Source: Uranotaenia lowii
Taxonomy: Eukaryota; Arthropoda; Insecta; Diptera; Culicidae
Assembly: GCF_029784155.1 (NCBI RefSeq)
Contig: NC_073693.1
Coordinates: 137,071,988-137,135,987, forward strand
Reading direction: 5' to 3'
Length of the DNA stretch: 64,000 nucleotides
Part shown: in pieces, positions 48,219 through 60,997 of the stretch
Layout of the letters: each line of letters begins with the position of its first letter
How positions within the stretch are numbered: the stretch's first letter is position 1
Notes under the pieces: model-generated
What the model was told of the DNA's origin: nothing
Seen by the model: the letters and a program-made list of their open reading frames with translations, nothing else
Databases searched by the model: none
Translations under genes and position numbers: made by a program

Positions 48219-49133
48219 GGTACAGCGGGGTAAGTGGGGACGGTTTTTCGTATAGTTCAACTTTGAAAAATCATTAAAAATCAGCAGTTGATCAATTTTC
48301 ATAAAATCGCATTCAATGTGATGCAGAACATGTTGTTTACAAATGCTGAAGACGACAAGCGAAACAAGTTATCACGTGAATTGTTATGGACTGCTGGTGT
48401 CTTCACTTACCCCGCTTTATGGGGTAAGTGGGAACGGTAGATTTTCCCATTGATTTGTCAGGAAATTTTCAACAAATTTGTGTGTTCTTGGTTGAATACG
48501 TTACTTTATTGCTCGAATCGTCCAAAATTTTGAAAAAAGTTCATGGGAGTGATAATTGTGTGTAATTTATGTTGAAACACACGAGATCAGATTTTATCGA
48601 AAATGTATGCTTATTCCAGAAAACACAAGTACTTTTTCCAACTATTCATGATCCGAATGCTAAATAAAGCTAAAATGTATTGAATGAAGGATAGAAAATT
48701 GAAAAAATATCTAAGCATCAAGTATGTATAAAGCCGTTCCCACCTTCCCCAGGAAGGGTATTGAGACTACATTTTACATTTTTGAAAATAAACTTTTTTT
48801 TCTTAATTTTTAATCGTCGTTTCTTTTCCTAACTGGTTTTTTCTAATCTTTCTAATGTAAGGATTGTTTTAATGTAGAGTTTTTCGTCAAGAGCCAGCTA
48901 GTTTACGAGAAATTTGCGATTGAAAAAGATGCACATCTAATAAAAATAGAAAATTTACGAAAAATCATCGTAAACATCCGTTATTGTCGGAACCGTATCT
49001 TTTTTATAGTTATTGGATACATTACAAGTAAATTTAACATTCTGTATTAAAAGTTTGAAAAAATAGTTGACAGTATTATTTTAATAGCCACCGTCCCCAC
49101 TTACCCCGCGTCCCACTTATCCCGGTGTAGCTT
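48219..49133. mobile_element. TTAA MITE with GGGGTAAGTGGG termini
   Basis: TTAA (48215-48218) then GGTACAGCGGGGTAAGTGGG; the right end, read inversely, starts GCTACACCGGGATAAGTGGG and repeats GCGGGGTAAGTGGGGACGG, with TTAA at 49134-49137. A third copy of the motif, in dyad form, lies at about 48404-48437. It has 915 bp and no coding capacity. Confidence 0.75.
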
Positions 49134-49528
49134 AATTTGATTCGTACCACCGCAAAATTAAAAATTTATTTAATCTTTTCATTAAGCCGGCATTGATCTA
49201 ACACGAGCAGACGAAAGAGTGTTTTTTCGACCGATAAGTCGACCATTACCAGCATAATTCGGTGGTGATAATCAATTATAGATTTATAACACGTTTTATG
49301 ATCTGGTTTTTATGAAGGTCTTTATGCTTATTTCGCTGGAGCTATGAAACGATAAAATAGATGAAAACGGTCTTCCCGTTTCTAATTGTTGGTATGGGAC
49401 ATTCTCTTCTCATTCTTCTCCAAAACCCTTTGAGTATCTATTCTTATCTATTGATATCAATTCACAAATTAAATTGAGATACCTTTACAAGCGTTTTCTG
49501 TCATAACTTTGTCCTCTTAAGACTGAAC

Positions 49529-50503
49529 ATACCGGAGTCGGTCGAATGACGGGTTTTGAACTTTAAATGATGGTTACGATTTCTACAAAATTTATATTTT
49601 TGGAAAGTTTATTGTGTGACTAAATCAATTTTCAATTTATTCAAAGTCCAAGAATTTTTTTGAAAAAAAGCTTCAGGGAAAAGGTTATTAAGTGTTCGGA
49701 AAAAAATCCACTTATTGCCTAAGTGAGCTAAAGTTAGAAACTATATGATGCACACATATTTTTTTTATAATTTTTTTTTTAATATCATGGCCAAAAAAAA
49801 AAAATTTAATAGTAGTGTAAAATCAACAGCCAAAGCTGCTCCAATCTCAGTAAAAAAAAATTAAAAAGTGATTTGGAAAGTTGACGTAATTTGTCACATT
49901 TTGGCATCTTTAGATTTTTGGAATACGAAGCACAAAATTTATGACGACTTTTCGAAGGTAGCTGTTTTTTTCAAACTTTTTATCAATCTAAATTTTCTGT
50001 GACAATTCATACATCTAAATTCAGCTTTACACTATATTTTTAGTATGTTAAAGTAGAGTTTAGACAATAAAACTATATGCCAAAGAAACGAAATTTTCGT
50101 ATCGGTCGTGTGATGTAACTGCATTGGCGGTGCGATGCTTGACACAAATTTTCTGTTTCGTTTTTCAAAAATCAAAAGATGCCAAAATGTTAAATTTAAA
50201 TTAAGTCAACTTCCGAATTCAATTTTTTTTTACTGTAACTGTAACAGCTTTGGCGGTTGATTGATTGAAAAGTACGTGTTTTACACCACATTTTTTACAC
50301 TTTTGTGGCCATTATCTTACATTAAAAAAAAAAAATCTGTGCAACAACTCCAGTTTTTCCAAGCACTTAAGTGAAAAAAATTTCCGAGCATTTGATAACT
50401 GATTTACAGCATTTTCGCCCGAAGCAAATTCTGTAGAAATCCGTTGAGAAACAAGAGAGTTTAAGTGAAAAAGGTCGTTACCGTCATTTGCCGCTCGCGG
50501 TAT
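49529..50503. repeat. Long inverted repeat with arms of about 450 bp
   Basis: The two halves are imperfect inverse copies about an axis near 50016. Matching landmarks are ATACCG near both ends, AATGACGG, GTTCGGAAA/GCTCGGAAA with CACTTA, GCACA plus T runs, ATGGCC, AACAGCCAAAGCTG versus ACCGCCAAAGCTG, GTAAAAAAAA, GTTGAC and ACATTTTGGCATCTTT. No coding. Probably a foldback-type MITE. Transcription through it would give a long hairpin RNA. Confidence 0.75.
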
Positions 50504-50821
50504 ATTACATATATACAGGGTCCGGCAATTGAACTGCTACATTACTTCAACAGTAATTATTTCGTTGCACACGAGACAGTAACGACACCTCGTCGCTTTG
50601 TTTACATTACATAGTGCGATTTTGCTTGGCTGAGAGGTTCAAAATCGCGGCAATAATCATTTTCCCGTTCATTATTTCAACTGTTTTGCTTTCAGCCACA
50701 AACAGCTGTTTAATGTTTTGACAACAACGTTGAAAGTATATTGGTGAACTTCTCGCAAACCTGACTTTCTTCTCAGGGTGACTCCATCCGTTTTTCGAGC
50801 GAAACTAGGTTGCCTCTAGAG

Positions 50822-52632
50822 TAGGGTTACCATATCCCGTGACACCAAAAAGAGTACCGTAATCCGGGGTAATATTGATCACTTTTTTCAATATTTTTTG
50901 ATTATTTTTTCTGTTAAGGGGAATGTGGCATGTTTTATATTTTTAAAACCAATACTGGACTCCTATGAACGTAAAACATGGTTGCAGAAATTCATTAGAC
51001 TACTTAAAATTTGAGTTAAAAATCGATTGCGTTTCTGTTTTGAATCTGATGCTTGGGGTAAAATTGGTCAGTCTCTATTTTCGACGGTTTTTACGAGTTT
51101 TCTTGATCAAAAAGGATACAAAACACCTTCATAATATTTACAAATGCTTTTTAAAATTTTAAAATTTTTACCTTGCTTTTTAACGATTTCTTTTAAAAAC
51201 ATTTTTACCAGGAAAAAGTACTATTATCGTGCATACATTTAGGGGCAAAAATTAAATTAATTGCTAAATAGTTTGAGCTACAAAATACGAATGAAAATAC
51301 CCCTTCACACATTCCTCTAGACCCTCCACTATTTCCATTCTCATTTTTTCTTCAAAGTTTACCATTTGATAGGGTTCCTACCCATTTGTCCAATACGGGC
51401 TTACTCTTGGAAAATGTCCTTATTTTTTAAATGTAAAAATTTTATCACTAAATGACTGTAAAAATAGCACTATAAATACACATCTACAAAGAAAAAAAGT
51501 TGTTCTTTCACATACTACAACCCGTTTGCATCTATGTGCTTTTTGGTATCATCAGGAGAGCTGTTTGTTTTCGAGCCTTATAAAACATAGATATTTTAGA
51601 ATTTTGAAACTAAATTTTTACTAATAGAAAAAAAATTCAAATACAAACAAAATTTTGCCTATTTATTACTCAATAAATAGGCTTTCAAATGTAGAAAACT
51701 GTTTTCAAAAATTCAAATTATAGACTGAGTTATTGATGACAATGTGCAAAAACTTATTGTTGGTCAAAATTACCCCGGTGATCAAAGTTACCCCGTTTTA
51801 CGGTACATTGAGATCATTAATCCAAAAAGTCAAGAAAAACGTCCATATATTATCAATGCTTCGCGCCCGAATGGTATGCAAAATGATGGCAGTAGAACCC
51901 TGTTTACCCGAGATCGGTGGGGGAAGGACCTCCGCGGATTAAACGAAATACATTGACAAACCTTTTTGCTCTGGTATTGCATATCATCCAGGCGCATAGC
52001 TCGGTTCTTACTTGGATTTTATTTTTCTATTTATTCAACGTTTCTGGCATGTTTGGATCTTAAACTTGACAGAGACATCAATTTCAATTATATCGCTATG
52101 ATAAAACACATTTTACGCGGACTTTAGATAAAAATTGTGGCCCAGATAACCGGAGTTCTAATGTACATATTTCATGCTCTCTGATATGGCACCGAGATAT
52201 ATCAATTTAATTAAATACTGCTTATGTCTTGGAGGTTATGTGACTCACATGACAATTTTAAACTTTTTTTTTTTTAAATATTCTTGCACTATTCCTAAAT
52301 TTTGTGCATTTGTATACTCAAAGGCGCTGATTACTATTACTACTATCTAGTAACTATTACTATTTGATTGATGATTACTCGCCTGGAGATGCACTCGCCT
52401 GGAGTGCATCTTTATTTAAAAAAAATTAAAGTAATTCTCCGTAAGCTGTATTCCTTTCTTAGTTTTTGAATAAGATGTGAAACTTCATGAAATGGAAGAA
52501 ATTCGTTGGGTCTTCTGATCTTTCAACAAAAAAAGAGTACATTTGGTTAAATTTCACAAAAAGAAGAGTACGCACATATATCGATCGAAAAAGAGTACAT
52601 GTACTCTTAAAAGAGTACGTATGGTATCCCTA
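50822..52632. mobile_element. hAT-like element inserted at a TCTAGA target
   Basis: The left end TAGGGTTACCATATCC and the inverse of the right end TAGGGATACCATACG form the TIR, followed inward by AAAGAGTAC repeats on both sides. The left flank is CTCTAGAG (50814-50821), the preferred nTCTAGAn hAT target; the right flank is CTAGAG (52633-52638), the same site less two bases. 1811 bp, no transposase; another MITE lies within. Confidence 0.65.
50854..51806. mobile_element. Nested MITE with GTACCGTAA termini
   Basis: Left GTACCGTAATCCGGGGTAA then TATTGATCAC; right, inverse, GTACCGTAAAACGGGGTAA then CTTTGATCAC. The 953 bp lie inside the TAGGGTTACC element. No coding capacity; no target duplication seen. 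Confidence 0.65.
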
Positions 52633-52638
52633 CTAGAG

Positions 52639-53464
52639 CAATAAATGAGCACGATGGCAGCAGTTAGAGCGAACTTAGGTTGTCTCTGGCTTGCCTCCAG
52701 GAGAAAAAAATACGGTATTAGTGTGAAGGTCAAGCAGAGGCGTCGTGCATATAAACAAATACTACATTTGAATGTTTACTCAATGTTGAATATTTACTCA
52801 ATTTTGTCGAAAAAATGCATCAGATTCAATATTCCAAACTTATCTTGACGTATTAATGATTGAAAGCGGAAAGAAGTTAGTAAGGGATCAGTTAGTATAT
52901 AAATCATACCGAAACATGCATTAAACTAATTTTAGAACCGATACTCAGACCCATCTGTGAATTGGTTTGTTAAAGCATTGCGTTGTATAACTATATTTGA
53001 AGTATAATTTTTGCGATAGAATTTGGTAGCTATGTTGCCAAAAACAAAATCGTAATTCAAATATTTATTCAGTAATCAAAATGAAATTATGTACCCACTA
53101 TTTTAAACAAGATTTATTTTCAAGTTGTAATTTTGCAGGAATGTGAAAGTATTGGAATAAGGCGTTTTCCCGCACATCCTTGGGCATCATCTGGACTTTC
53201 TGCGAGAAAAAATGACCTTAATGGGTTAAATTCCTATGAAAAAAGAAAAAAAAAACTAGCCTTTCTTCAAGGCAGACCTCTGTTTAAATAATCTTTTTGT
53301 AAAGATTTAACCAAACGAAATAAAGCATTTGTATGTCTTGAGAAAAAGCCATACATGTTTTTCACGACGGTTTTCTGGTCAATATGCGCGATAAAAGGGA
53401 GGTGCGCATAGAATAGGGTAAGTGATGGAGTCATAAAAAAACACTTTTCATCTGTTTCATATAC
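52639..53464. other. No gene seen
   Basis: AT-rich. Short open frames only. Confidence 0.4.
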
Positions 53465-54739
53465 TTTATTGTTCGTAAATTCGTACGCGCAAAAGTCAGA
53501 CATTCCAAGATACATTTAATGAGATTAACAATTTTTCCATAGAATTTGCGTCAAAAATGAGAGAGTTCTGCTAAAATTTTAGCCTACTAGGTAATCGCCC
53601 GCGTTTCGTATACAGATTTTAACATTGAAATTACAAGTAAAACAAAAAAATACTTGCACGAATTAAAAAACAAAAATAATTGTAAAAAACTTTCAATCGC
53701 CTATTGCATTGCACGAACACTGTCGAAAGCGATAGTGTGGCAGGTACTTGTTGTTGCTGTCATTTTGCTTAAACGATCATGTCTGGTTGACTTTTGCTAC
53801 TACCTTCGAATACATAGTTACAATAGTTTAGTTCTAAAATGCTACTTCTGAACCTGTTTCTTCTCCTTACAATATAAATAAGTCCTGATTGATGAATAAG
53901 GTAAGCACATACTAAACTACAATGATGATTGGTGCTGTCTGTTTTTTTTCTTTTCTCGACGAGGCACAATTTAAACCACAGCCTTAGGAACACCGATTGG
54001 TTGTTTAGTAGTCTCTTCGCTATTATTGGAACATTAGAATAATACTTTTGGCAAATTTGATTTACTACATTTTATGGCTAGCAGGGTGAGTGACTACGCT
54101 AATGCCAAACGGCTTTGATTGGTTTTGGGAATAGTTTATACACTCACTCTGGATAAAATTCCTACAGAGTTAGGAACTATGATTTCTCCTTGAATTCGTT
54201 GTAATCTTCGTTCCGTGGCTTGATGAATTTGCATTGCATTTGGATGGTGGGTTCGCGTTCATTCGTTGCTAAAATCCTCCTTCGTTCGTTTGATTCCTGT
54301 TTGCTTGCTCGCGTGTTCATTCAACCCGCACATACTTTTTATATCTTGTTCTCTAAAATGTATGATAAATATACGAGTACCTAAACTAATATACTATCAT
54401 CCGATACGGTTGAGCAGTTGTTCGGTTTTGTTTTCCCGGCAGCGACGACGAAAAATCCACCTGTGTCCAGTCCAGTTCACCGGCAGACCCAGACGCCGGA
54501 TTCAACTTTCAGGTGTTGACTGACAGATCCATCGATCGGCGGGAAGAAACAAAACTTAAGTCTATTAATCTATCTCCTGTGTGCTATATAGGTATGTTTT
54601 AAATAGGTTTAAAAAAAATCTGTTCTTGTCTGAGGCGATAAATAGGACCGGGTTGCCGCCGACTTCCACCGGTTGCGAATGGATGAGAGCGGCAGCATGT
54701 TCCATTTATCGTTTTCGATCCGTTGTACGGAACAAAAAA
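53465..54739 (-). other. Candidate 3' UTR
   Basis: If the exon at 54740-54956 is terminal, its 3' UTR runs leftward. The first upstream part (54420-54740) is GC-richer than the background. The nearest polyadenylation hexamer I noted on the minus strand is AATAAA at 53465-53470. Boundaries are guesses. Confidence 0.25.
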
Positions 54740-54956
54740 TCAGACACACTCGACGCCGGTCATCTGATTCTGCTCTGCCCGGTTTTGCGAGCGAACCGAA
54801 ACGCGCGAACGGATCGAGCGATTCAGCATGCTGGAGCGAAGTTCGCCACGGGTCGACGCACGCAGCGAGGCGCCGATAGAATTCTTGGAAGCGATGCGCG
54901 TGAAACGCTCCACCGGAAGGTCGTCGATGCGGTCGTCGTCGTCGCCGTCGATTTTC
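54740..54956 (-). CDS. Candidate terminal coding exon of a host gene
   Basis: On the minus strand a strong acceptor (CTTCTTCCCTAACTTCCAG, with branch-like CTAAC) is followed by 217 bp: one base completing a codon, 71 codons and a TGA at 54740-54742. The peptide runs KIDGDDDDRIDDLPVERF, then a Ser/Arg-rich tail (SMLNRSIRSRVSVRS), ending QMTGVECV. GC content is high and codon use is clean, unlike all surrounding sequence. The last residues E-C-V fit a class III PDZ ligand, and the RxxS motifs suit a cytoplasmic tail of a membrane protein (inference). I cannot name it. Upstream exons should lie at higher coordinates. The 128-codon plus-strand frame over the same bases is its shadow. Confidence 0.6.
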
Positions 54957-55628
54957 CTGGAAGTTAGGGAAGAAGTGAACGTGGGGAATTAGTTGAGGGT
55001 TAAATTACTGTTGTGTTTATGAACCTATCCTTATCATGTTAATTAAATAAAAGTATTGAAAGGCTGATAGGAAACAACATATTCTGTTCTATTCTAGTTT
55101 GTGTTGCAAATTCGAATGTACCTAGGTTCTTTGGAGCGGAATGCTTCTTTCAGAATTGTTCCCAAATGGTTGAATTTCAATTTTTTTTTAAATGTTCAAT
55201 GATTAGTATTAAAAAGAAGTTTTTTAAGGACATGCTAAGGTAAAGATTCCAATTATGTATAGTCAACTGAAAAAATTAAAAAGAATGACACTCCAAAATA
55301 AGTCAAAGTTTTCTTTTTTCAATAGTTTTTTTTTCAAATTTGACCTCTGGTTTTAGAATATTTATATAAAAATACCTCAGAAAGATCTTCCCGAGCAACC
55401 AAGTCCCTCAAATAAGAGCCGTGAAATCTTAATCAGTCCATTATTTTCAGCCTAACATCTAAGTTTCTATTGATACATTAAATGATTATCATCGAATCCT
55501 TCGACACTGGAGCAACTAAACGACCTTGACCTGGCAAACGATATGCAGAGCAAATTCGACGGTCTCACCGAAAGTTCCAAGGCACGGGACATTGCGTAGA
55601 GTTGTGATTGGAAAGAAATTGTTGTGCT
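54957..55628. other. Presumed intron; possible LINE 3' remainder
   Basis: The part next to 54957 would be intron of the minus-strand gene. From about 55500 the sequence may still belong to the 3' end of the broken LINE that follows. Confidence 0.3.
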
Positions 55629-55901
55629 TTAGAGACCATTGATTACATTTCCAGAGCTTAGAATGGGAACCACGTATTGTTGGTTCCAGCTTTCCAAGGA
55701 AGCTCTTCTATTAACAAACCGCATAATCATCATCTCTCTTCTATTACTAAGAGGCATCAAACCAGCAACAACTTCAAGTGAGCCCGTATGTGTTGTTTTG
55801 TGGATCCCAAGCATGTACTATTAGCAGCCCACTGGATTCTGTCCAAAATTAGTGCATCTTTTTGGGTGATTTCATTCATGAAAACACAGCCATAATCTAC
55901 T

Positions 55902-58900
55902 GGAGCGCTGATGTGGTCTAGTGGATAGGCTGGCGCGAGTCTGGTAACCCAGGCGTACTGGGTTCGATTCCCGGTATCGACAAGAAAAACTTTTGTGTTC
56001 GAATCCAGGGTGGCCACAACATTTTTATTTTTAAATTCCCGGTTTTTTCCCGGTTTTCCCGATCAAAAATTCAAGGTTTTCCATATTTTTATTGTCCATT
56101 TTCGTCGAAATATAGCAAAATTCTCAACATATTTAATTGATTTCGTTGTTTCATAACACTCAAACCATTGAACACTTAGACGAACTCGATTCAATTTTGA
56201 GGTTTTCATCACATTTTCCTGAAATAATTAAAAAAAACATCCTATACAAAATCGTCATGGGTTTTAAGTCATGTTTATCGAAAAATTAAAAATGGTGTGT
56301 CAGGACTTTTCAATCAATCATTCGTCATGTGACATTCTATCATTTCCATAAGTTACAGATACCAAGTGTGTTACTAAAGCTTACAAAATCCACGTCTCTG
56401 AAAATACTCGAAACTGTTCTGAGGGCGTTCAATCACGTAACTCTCTCGTCACAGTAAATTCTGTTAAAATTTTGTTTCTAGAGATTTAACATTCAGTAAT
56501 AAATGCATCTTCAAGTGTAATATAAATTTTTACCAAAAATTTATCTCACTAATTCACAGAGGATTGCTAATAGTTTTCCCATGTTTTTCAAAATAAGAGG
56601 TAGATAAATTTGAACACCTGTTTTAAGGCATTGTTTATTTACCTAAACTTATCTTTAATGTTTAAATATGTACCAATAATCATCAAGATCTTAAAAATAA
56701 ACCGTTATGCATAAGCATAACTTTACCAGTTTCTAAAAATCTGTAAATATGAAATTGTAGGACATGATTCCCTGTTCCTTTGTGAATCTAAAATTGCCCA
56801 TGACTAATTAAGGGTGTTTAGATTTATCTAGAAATATGGCCAACACTAAAAATTGTTACGTAACAAGAATCTTAATGGCGTTCATTATTATCTCAAATTC
56901 ATCTGGGTAGTTATGAACAGATAAGACCAAAAGAGAATAATCTTTGTTCATAATAACCTCAGTTGACCCCACCATTTTTCAAAAAAATTGTCTTCTGTTT
57001 TCAGCCTAGTTTTAGAAAGATTTTCTTCAGTACTCATCAGTAAAGATTTTTTATATTGAAAAGGCCAATAATTTAAAAAAATAAATAAATTTTTGAATCG
57101 TGGTTATAATTGTTTTTTTATAAAATTGAGTTTTAGCACAATTAACTTTCAGACACTGAAAACTGTATAGAAAAGCGATAATTATCGATACTTACTGTTT
57201 TTTGCCTGCAGTCCACGATCTAAATGATCAGAAATTTGTAGTTTTGCATGGTCGTTAACATGTGGCTATTTGTGAAGATTCAATTCAAATTGTGTATGGC
57301 ACTCGTGCAAAAATTCGACATTTTCAGCACCCAACGTAATTATCCAACTCGACAAGCCCCGTTGGATAAATTTACAACTCATGTTAAAGAAATCAATTTT
57401 TGCAACTTGTTGTAATAAATTTCTAATAAGAAACCATTCACTGAACATTGTTTTTGCATCGTTTCTTAGTTCTGAATGCAGCACACGGAAATTATAATCT
57501 CTATTTTGAATTCTGACTTTAAAAGTTAAAAAAAAATATGGACAACGAGTTGCATCGTCTTGATTTAACAGTTTTAGGGAGTATTTAACAGCATATCATA
57601 GTTTGAGATAAAGAAATATTAAAAACATTCATTAAATTCAGATTCACCCATTGTATTTTTTTATTTCAAAACAACGAATTTCAATTTTGAAATGAATATT
57701 CAAACAAAATGCATTAAGAATTCAAAATTATGATACCGAAATTTATTATTGTTAAAAATATAGAAAATAATAAATGTTTGATTTTAATAACGTAGTAAAA
57801 TTGTAATTTATAATTTTGCAGTTAAAATTAATTAAAACTTAAATTAAACTAGCTATACCATCTCAAAGTTAAGTTAAGTTCAAGATATAATTTTGATTTA
57901 AAATTGTAATTGCAAAATTCGAAAGAAATTTAAAAAGGAATAATGTAATTTTTCTAGCAGAAATAAATGTTTTAAAGAAAAAAAATCTAAATTATCTACT
58001 GCATATATGGTCTCGAGCTTTTTGAAAAATATTTTTATGCATTATTCAGTTCTGTAAATAATTTAAAAATATATTTATAATTAAAAAAGTTATTTCATAC
58101 ATACAAATCTATTTTTTGTCAAAATTAAATATTTTTGCATTATAAAAATCCTCAACGTTTTTATGGTTCATTCAGAAGATGGATAACTTTGTTATGCAGA
58201 AAAATGTGGATTTGATTTCAGTGAAAAAAGTAATAGTTAATTGTTCAACATATATTTTTATTTTGAGTCACTTTCTTAAGGTTAAATTATGAACAAATAA
58301 CTGTTCCGGTTAATGATAAAGTTTTAACATATTTTGTAGTATTTAATTGGAAACAATCAGGGAGAAAAATCTTATAAGTTTTTGCGAACACCTGCAAAGC
58401 TAAGGCTAATTCTAAGGATTTTTGAAAACAAAAAACAATTTGAAAAGTGTACGAATAATGTTTTGAAAATCAAAGAGACTTAACAGTGTACATAGTTTAT
58501 TTTTAACTACAAGCTTAGTTATAAAATGCAGATAACAATGAATAAAGCCATTGAATTTGCCGTCTTGAATTCGAATCATTTGTTAGATTCTATCAAATCT
58601 AGTGATATTGGGTTTTACTAAGTTTTGAGCTGAATCTATCATTGATAACTAAAAAACCGACAACCCTCTTTAAAAAAAATGATTTGAAATCTTTTTATTA
58701 TCCTTCATTTGATAGAGGATTAATATATTACCTAGCAAAAGTTCCTGAAGTGTTAAAAATAAAATATAAAAAAATATAACTATGTATTTTTGACATCATT
58801 GAAGAACATTTATGGGCATTTGATATCAAGGATTAAAATTTCATTCACAACTTTGTTGGAGACTGCGAATGTTTTGACGTTTGCTTTTGAAAAATATTTG

Positions 58901-60189
58901 ATTTATTTTGATTTTAAACAAATCCAAAATATCTTTTCATTCTCATATTTTACCATACTGTGATGAATAAACTTAAAGGACGCCTCAGAAGTTTAAACTA
59001 CTCGCGGTCTTCGAAAAAGTTGAACATTGATTTCAAACCTTCGATTTAAGTATCTTAGAAAAGTTCTAAAATGTTGATAAAAAGTTTAAAAAATTAACCC
59101 TTGAATTTAAAAAACTAGAGCTATCAGAAAAAAAACTGTCACGATTTTCGCAAATTTCCAAAGAAATTTCAACATATCCAAGCTTTTAAAAGTTTAATTC
59201 GAAATTTTCTGAATAAATTATGACCAGTTATCAAATTTATTTTGAAAGTACAACTTGAAAAAATTGATTTGGACCCCGTGATGCGTGCGTTTGATAGGAT
59301 ATGGTTTCCTTTTTAACTCAGCGATGTCAAATTTATTATTATCAGGCTACAAAAAACACCGTGCCGGGCGTAAAAATGATTGTCTTGTGCTTAACGCGCG
59401 AATTAAACATTATCGCTCGAAAATTAGAATATTCGCATCTTTTTAACATTTCCAAATTCTAAACAAAAATTTTACTTTGATTCGTTTGTTTTTACATGAC
59501 TGATAGTTTTTTAATGACTCATTGTGCGATACTTGAAAAACATTTGGGAAACTTTTTTTTTCATCTCGTTCTTCGAGACAGTTTCAAACTCTGGGTTTGG
59601 GTAAAATTTGTGATTTTTTTTTCAATTTAGAGGGGTAATTGAAAAGAGATCAGAGTAGTTAATAAACTTAAAAACTTATGATATTCCTCTTATACATTTT
59701 TTGAACTGTTCAATTCTGTCTTGGAAATTTATATTAAAGTTCTAAATTTTTAATTTTTGGTTGAATCCCTGATCTTGGAACCAAAACTGAGTTTCGGTTT
59801 CCTTTTGTCAATTTTCCCGGTTTTGGGTCTGAATTCCCGGTTTTTTCCCGGTTTTCCCGGTTTGATTTTCAATTCCCGGTTTTTTCCCGGTTTTCCCGGT
59901 TCTGTGGCCACCCTGGATTGAATCCCATAAGTTTGCCGACAGGTAAGATGCGATTCATTGTATAAATTATATAATTCAGAGGGAATGCATCTGGGGTTAA
60001 TCTGTAGAGACTATTGCAAGCGGAGTGGATTGCCAACCATTGTAGGTCTCTGAAGGTTGGATGCCTTCTTTCGACGAACCATCGGCCGTGGAAGCCTGAG
60101 AAGTAATTCGATGGCCAAGCCACACAGACATAGGCTGGACCTTGCTACGAATGGGGGAACCATACATACATACATACATACATACATAC
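55902..60189 (+). mobile_element. tRNA-derived SINE with (ATAC)n tail, itself interrupted
   Basis: A 21-bp perfect direct repeat (55881-55901 and 60190-60210) bounds it, a target duplication of LINE-driven insertion. The head is tRNA-like: A box TGGTCTAGTGGATAGG, B box GGGTTCGATTCCC. The body ends in GGGGGAACC and a tail of ATAC repeats (60158-60189). Once the 3.9 kb element at 56006-59915 is set aside, the SINE is about 378 bp. Its anticodon arm does not form a 7-base loop, so it is not a working tRNA gene. Confidence 0.87.
56006..59915. mobile_element. CAGGGTGGCCAC-type TIR element inside the SINE
   Basis: The left end CAGGGTGGCCACAAC and the right end GTGGCCACCCTG are inverse. AATTCCCGG followed by T runs and CCCGG motifs lies beside both ends, in direct orientation. 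The flanks are similar but not identical (TTCGAATC before, ATTGAATCC after), so an 8-bp duplication is only suggested. The 3910 bp interior is AT-rich with no transposase. hAT-like by its CAGGG...CCCTG ends. Confidence 0.6.
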
Positions 60190-60997
60190 AAAACACAGCC
60201 ATAATCTACTATCGATCGGATACAATATGAATTCAATATGAATTTCAGGTGGCAGTTCATTCTGATTTCTCGAAATAAGTAAGCATTTACATTTTGCAGG
60301 ATATAACTCCAAACCCAAACCTTTAATTTGGACAGCAAAAGAATCAACAGCTGTTTGCAGTCTTCCACAGCTTCGATTGAGTGATGATCCTCGGACAGCG
60401 AGGGTTGTATCATCAGCGTAATTAATTTTGATTACTCCAGCAGGAACATATTGTATTGGGCGGGTAATCACAACGTTAAAACATATTGGGCTGAGTGGGG
60501 AGCCTTGAGGCAAACCTTTCCATGTTGTTCGAGAGACGGTTTGAGAATCAGTACAAGCATGAAGAATTCTTTCCTCAAACAGAAAGAAAATGCTTCTCAC
60601 AATGCATTCTGGCACAGTCATGGTTTCTGAGAAAAAAGAACCAAAAAATAGGCACTTTTTATGTCTAAGCTGCATAGGACAACATGTTCCATTTTCGTCA
60701 AAGCATCGGAAGCATTGTTGACCAATGGTAGAAGAGCATCCATCGTTCCACGACCCTTTCTAAAACCATTGATTTGGTCTGGGAATGACAAATTGCTTTC
60801 TAAATAATGCTTCAGACCATCAATTCGTAGATTTTGCGAAAACAAGACGCTAGTGCAATCGGACGAATGTTATTAACCGAATTTGGTTCTTGTCCAGACT
60901 TGGGAATAGCATAGCATAGCATGGGGTGACTACACACATCTTGCATTGGCTGATACAAGAGGTACAACTGATAATCATAACCAACACGATATGCCAA

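Larger units (their letters stand above)
55629..60997 (-). pseudogene. LINE reverse transcriptase, broken and split by nested insertions
   Basis: From 60997 leftward: AIPKSGQEPNSVNNIRPIAL, then DQINGFRKGRGTMDALL, LDIKSAYF, the KGLPQGSPLSP motif, and the catalytic NYADDTTLAV at about 60408-60440. The frame reaches VDYGC at 60210, where a 4.3 kb insertion (55902-60189) with a 21-bp duplication splits it. It resumes at 55901 with VFMNEITQKDALILDRIQ and GSLEVVAGLMPLSNRRE down to about 55629. At least two frameshifts occur (around 60820 and 60650). The C-terminal wording resembles the I/LOA-type group, but placement is tentative. No endonuclease is seen. Confidence 0.82.

Noticed and set aside
50515..50545. 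Mariner-type end (TACAGGGTCCGGCAATTG)
   Set aside because: No inverted partner or transposase found nearby, so it was not annotated.
54581..54967. 128-codon plus-strand frame
   Set aside because: Lies antisense to the better supported minus-strand exon 54740-54956, which has an acceptor and cleaner codon use.
55902..55980. Functional tRNA gene
   Set aside because: A and B boxes are present, but the anticodon stem leaves only a 4-base loop, and the sequence is the head of a SINE with target duplications.
60011..60413. Frames with CMYVCMYV peptides
   Set aside because: Translation of the ATAC-repeat SINE tail fused to LINE sequence.
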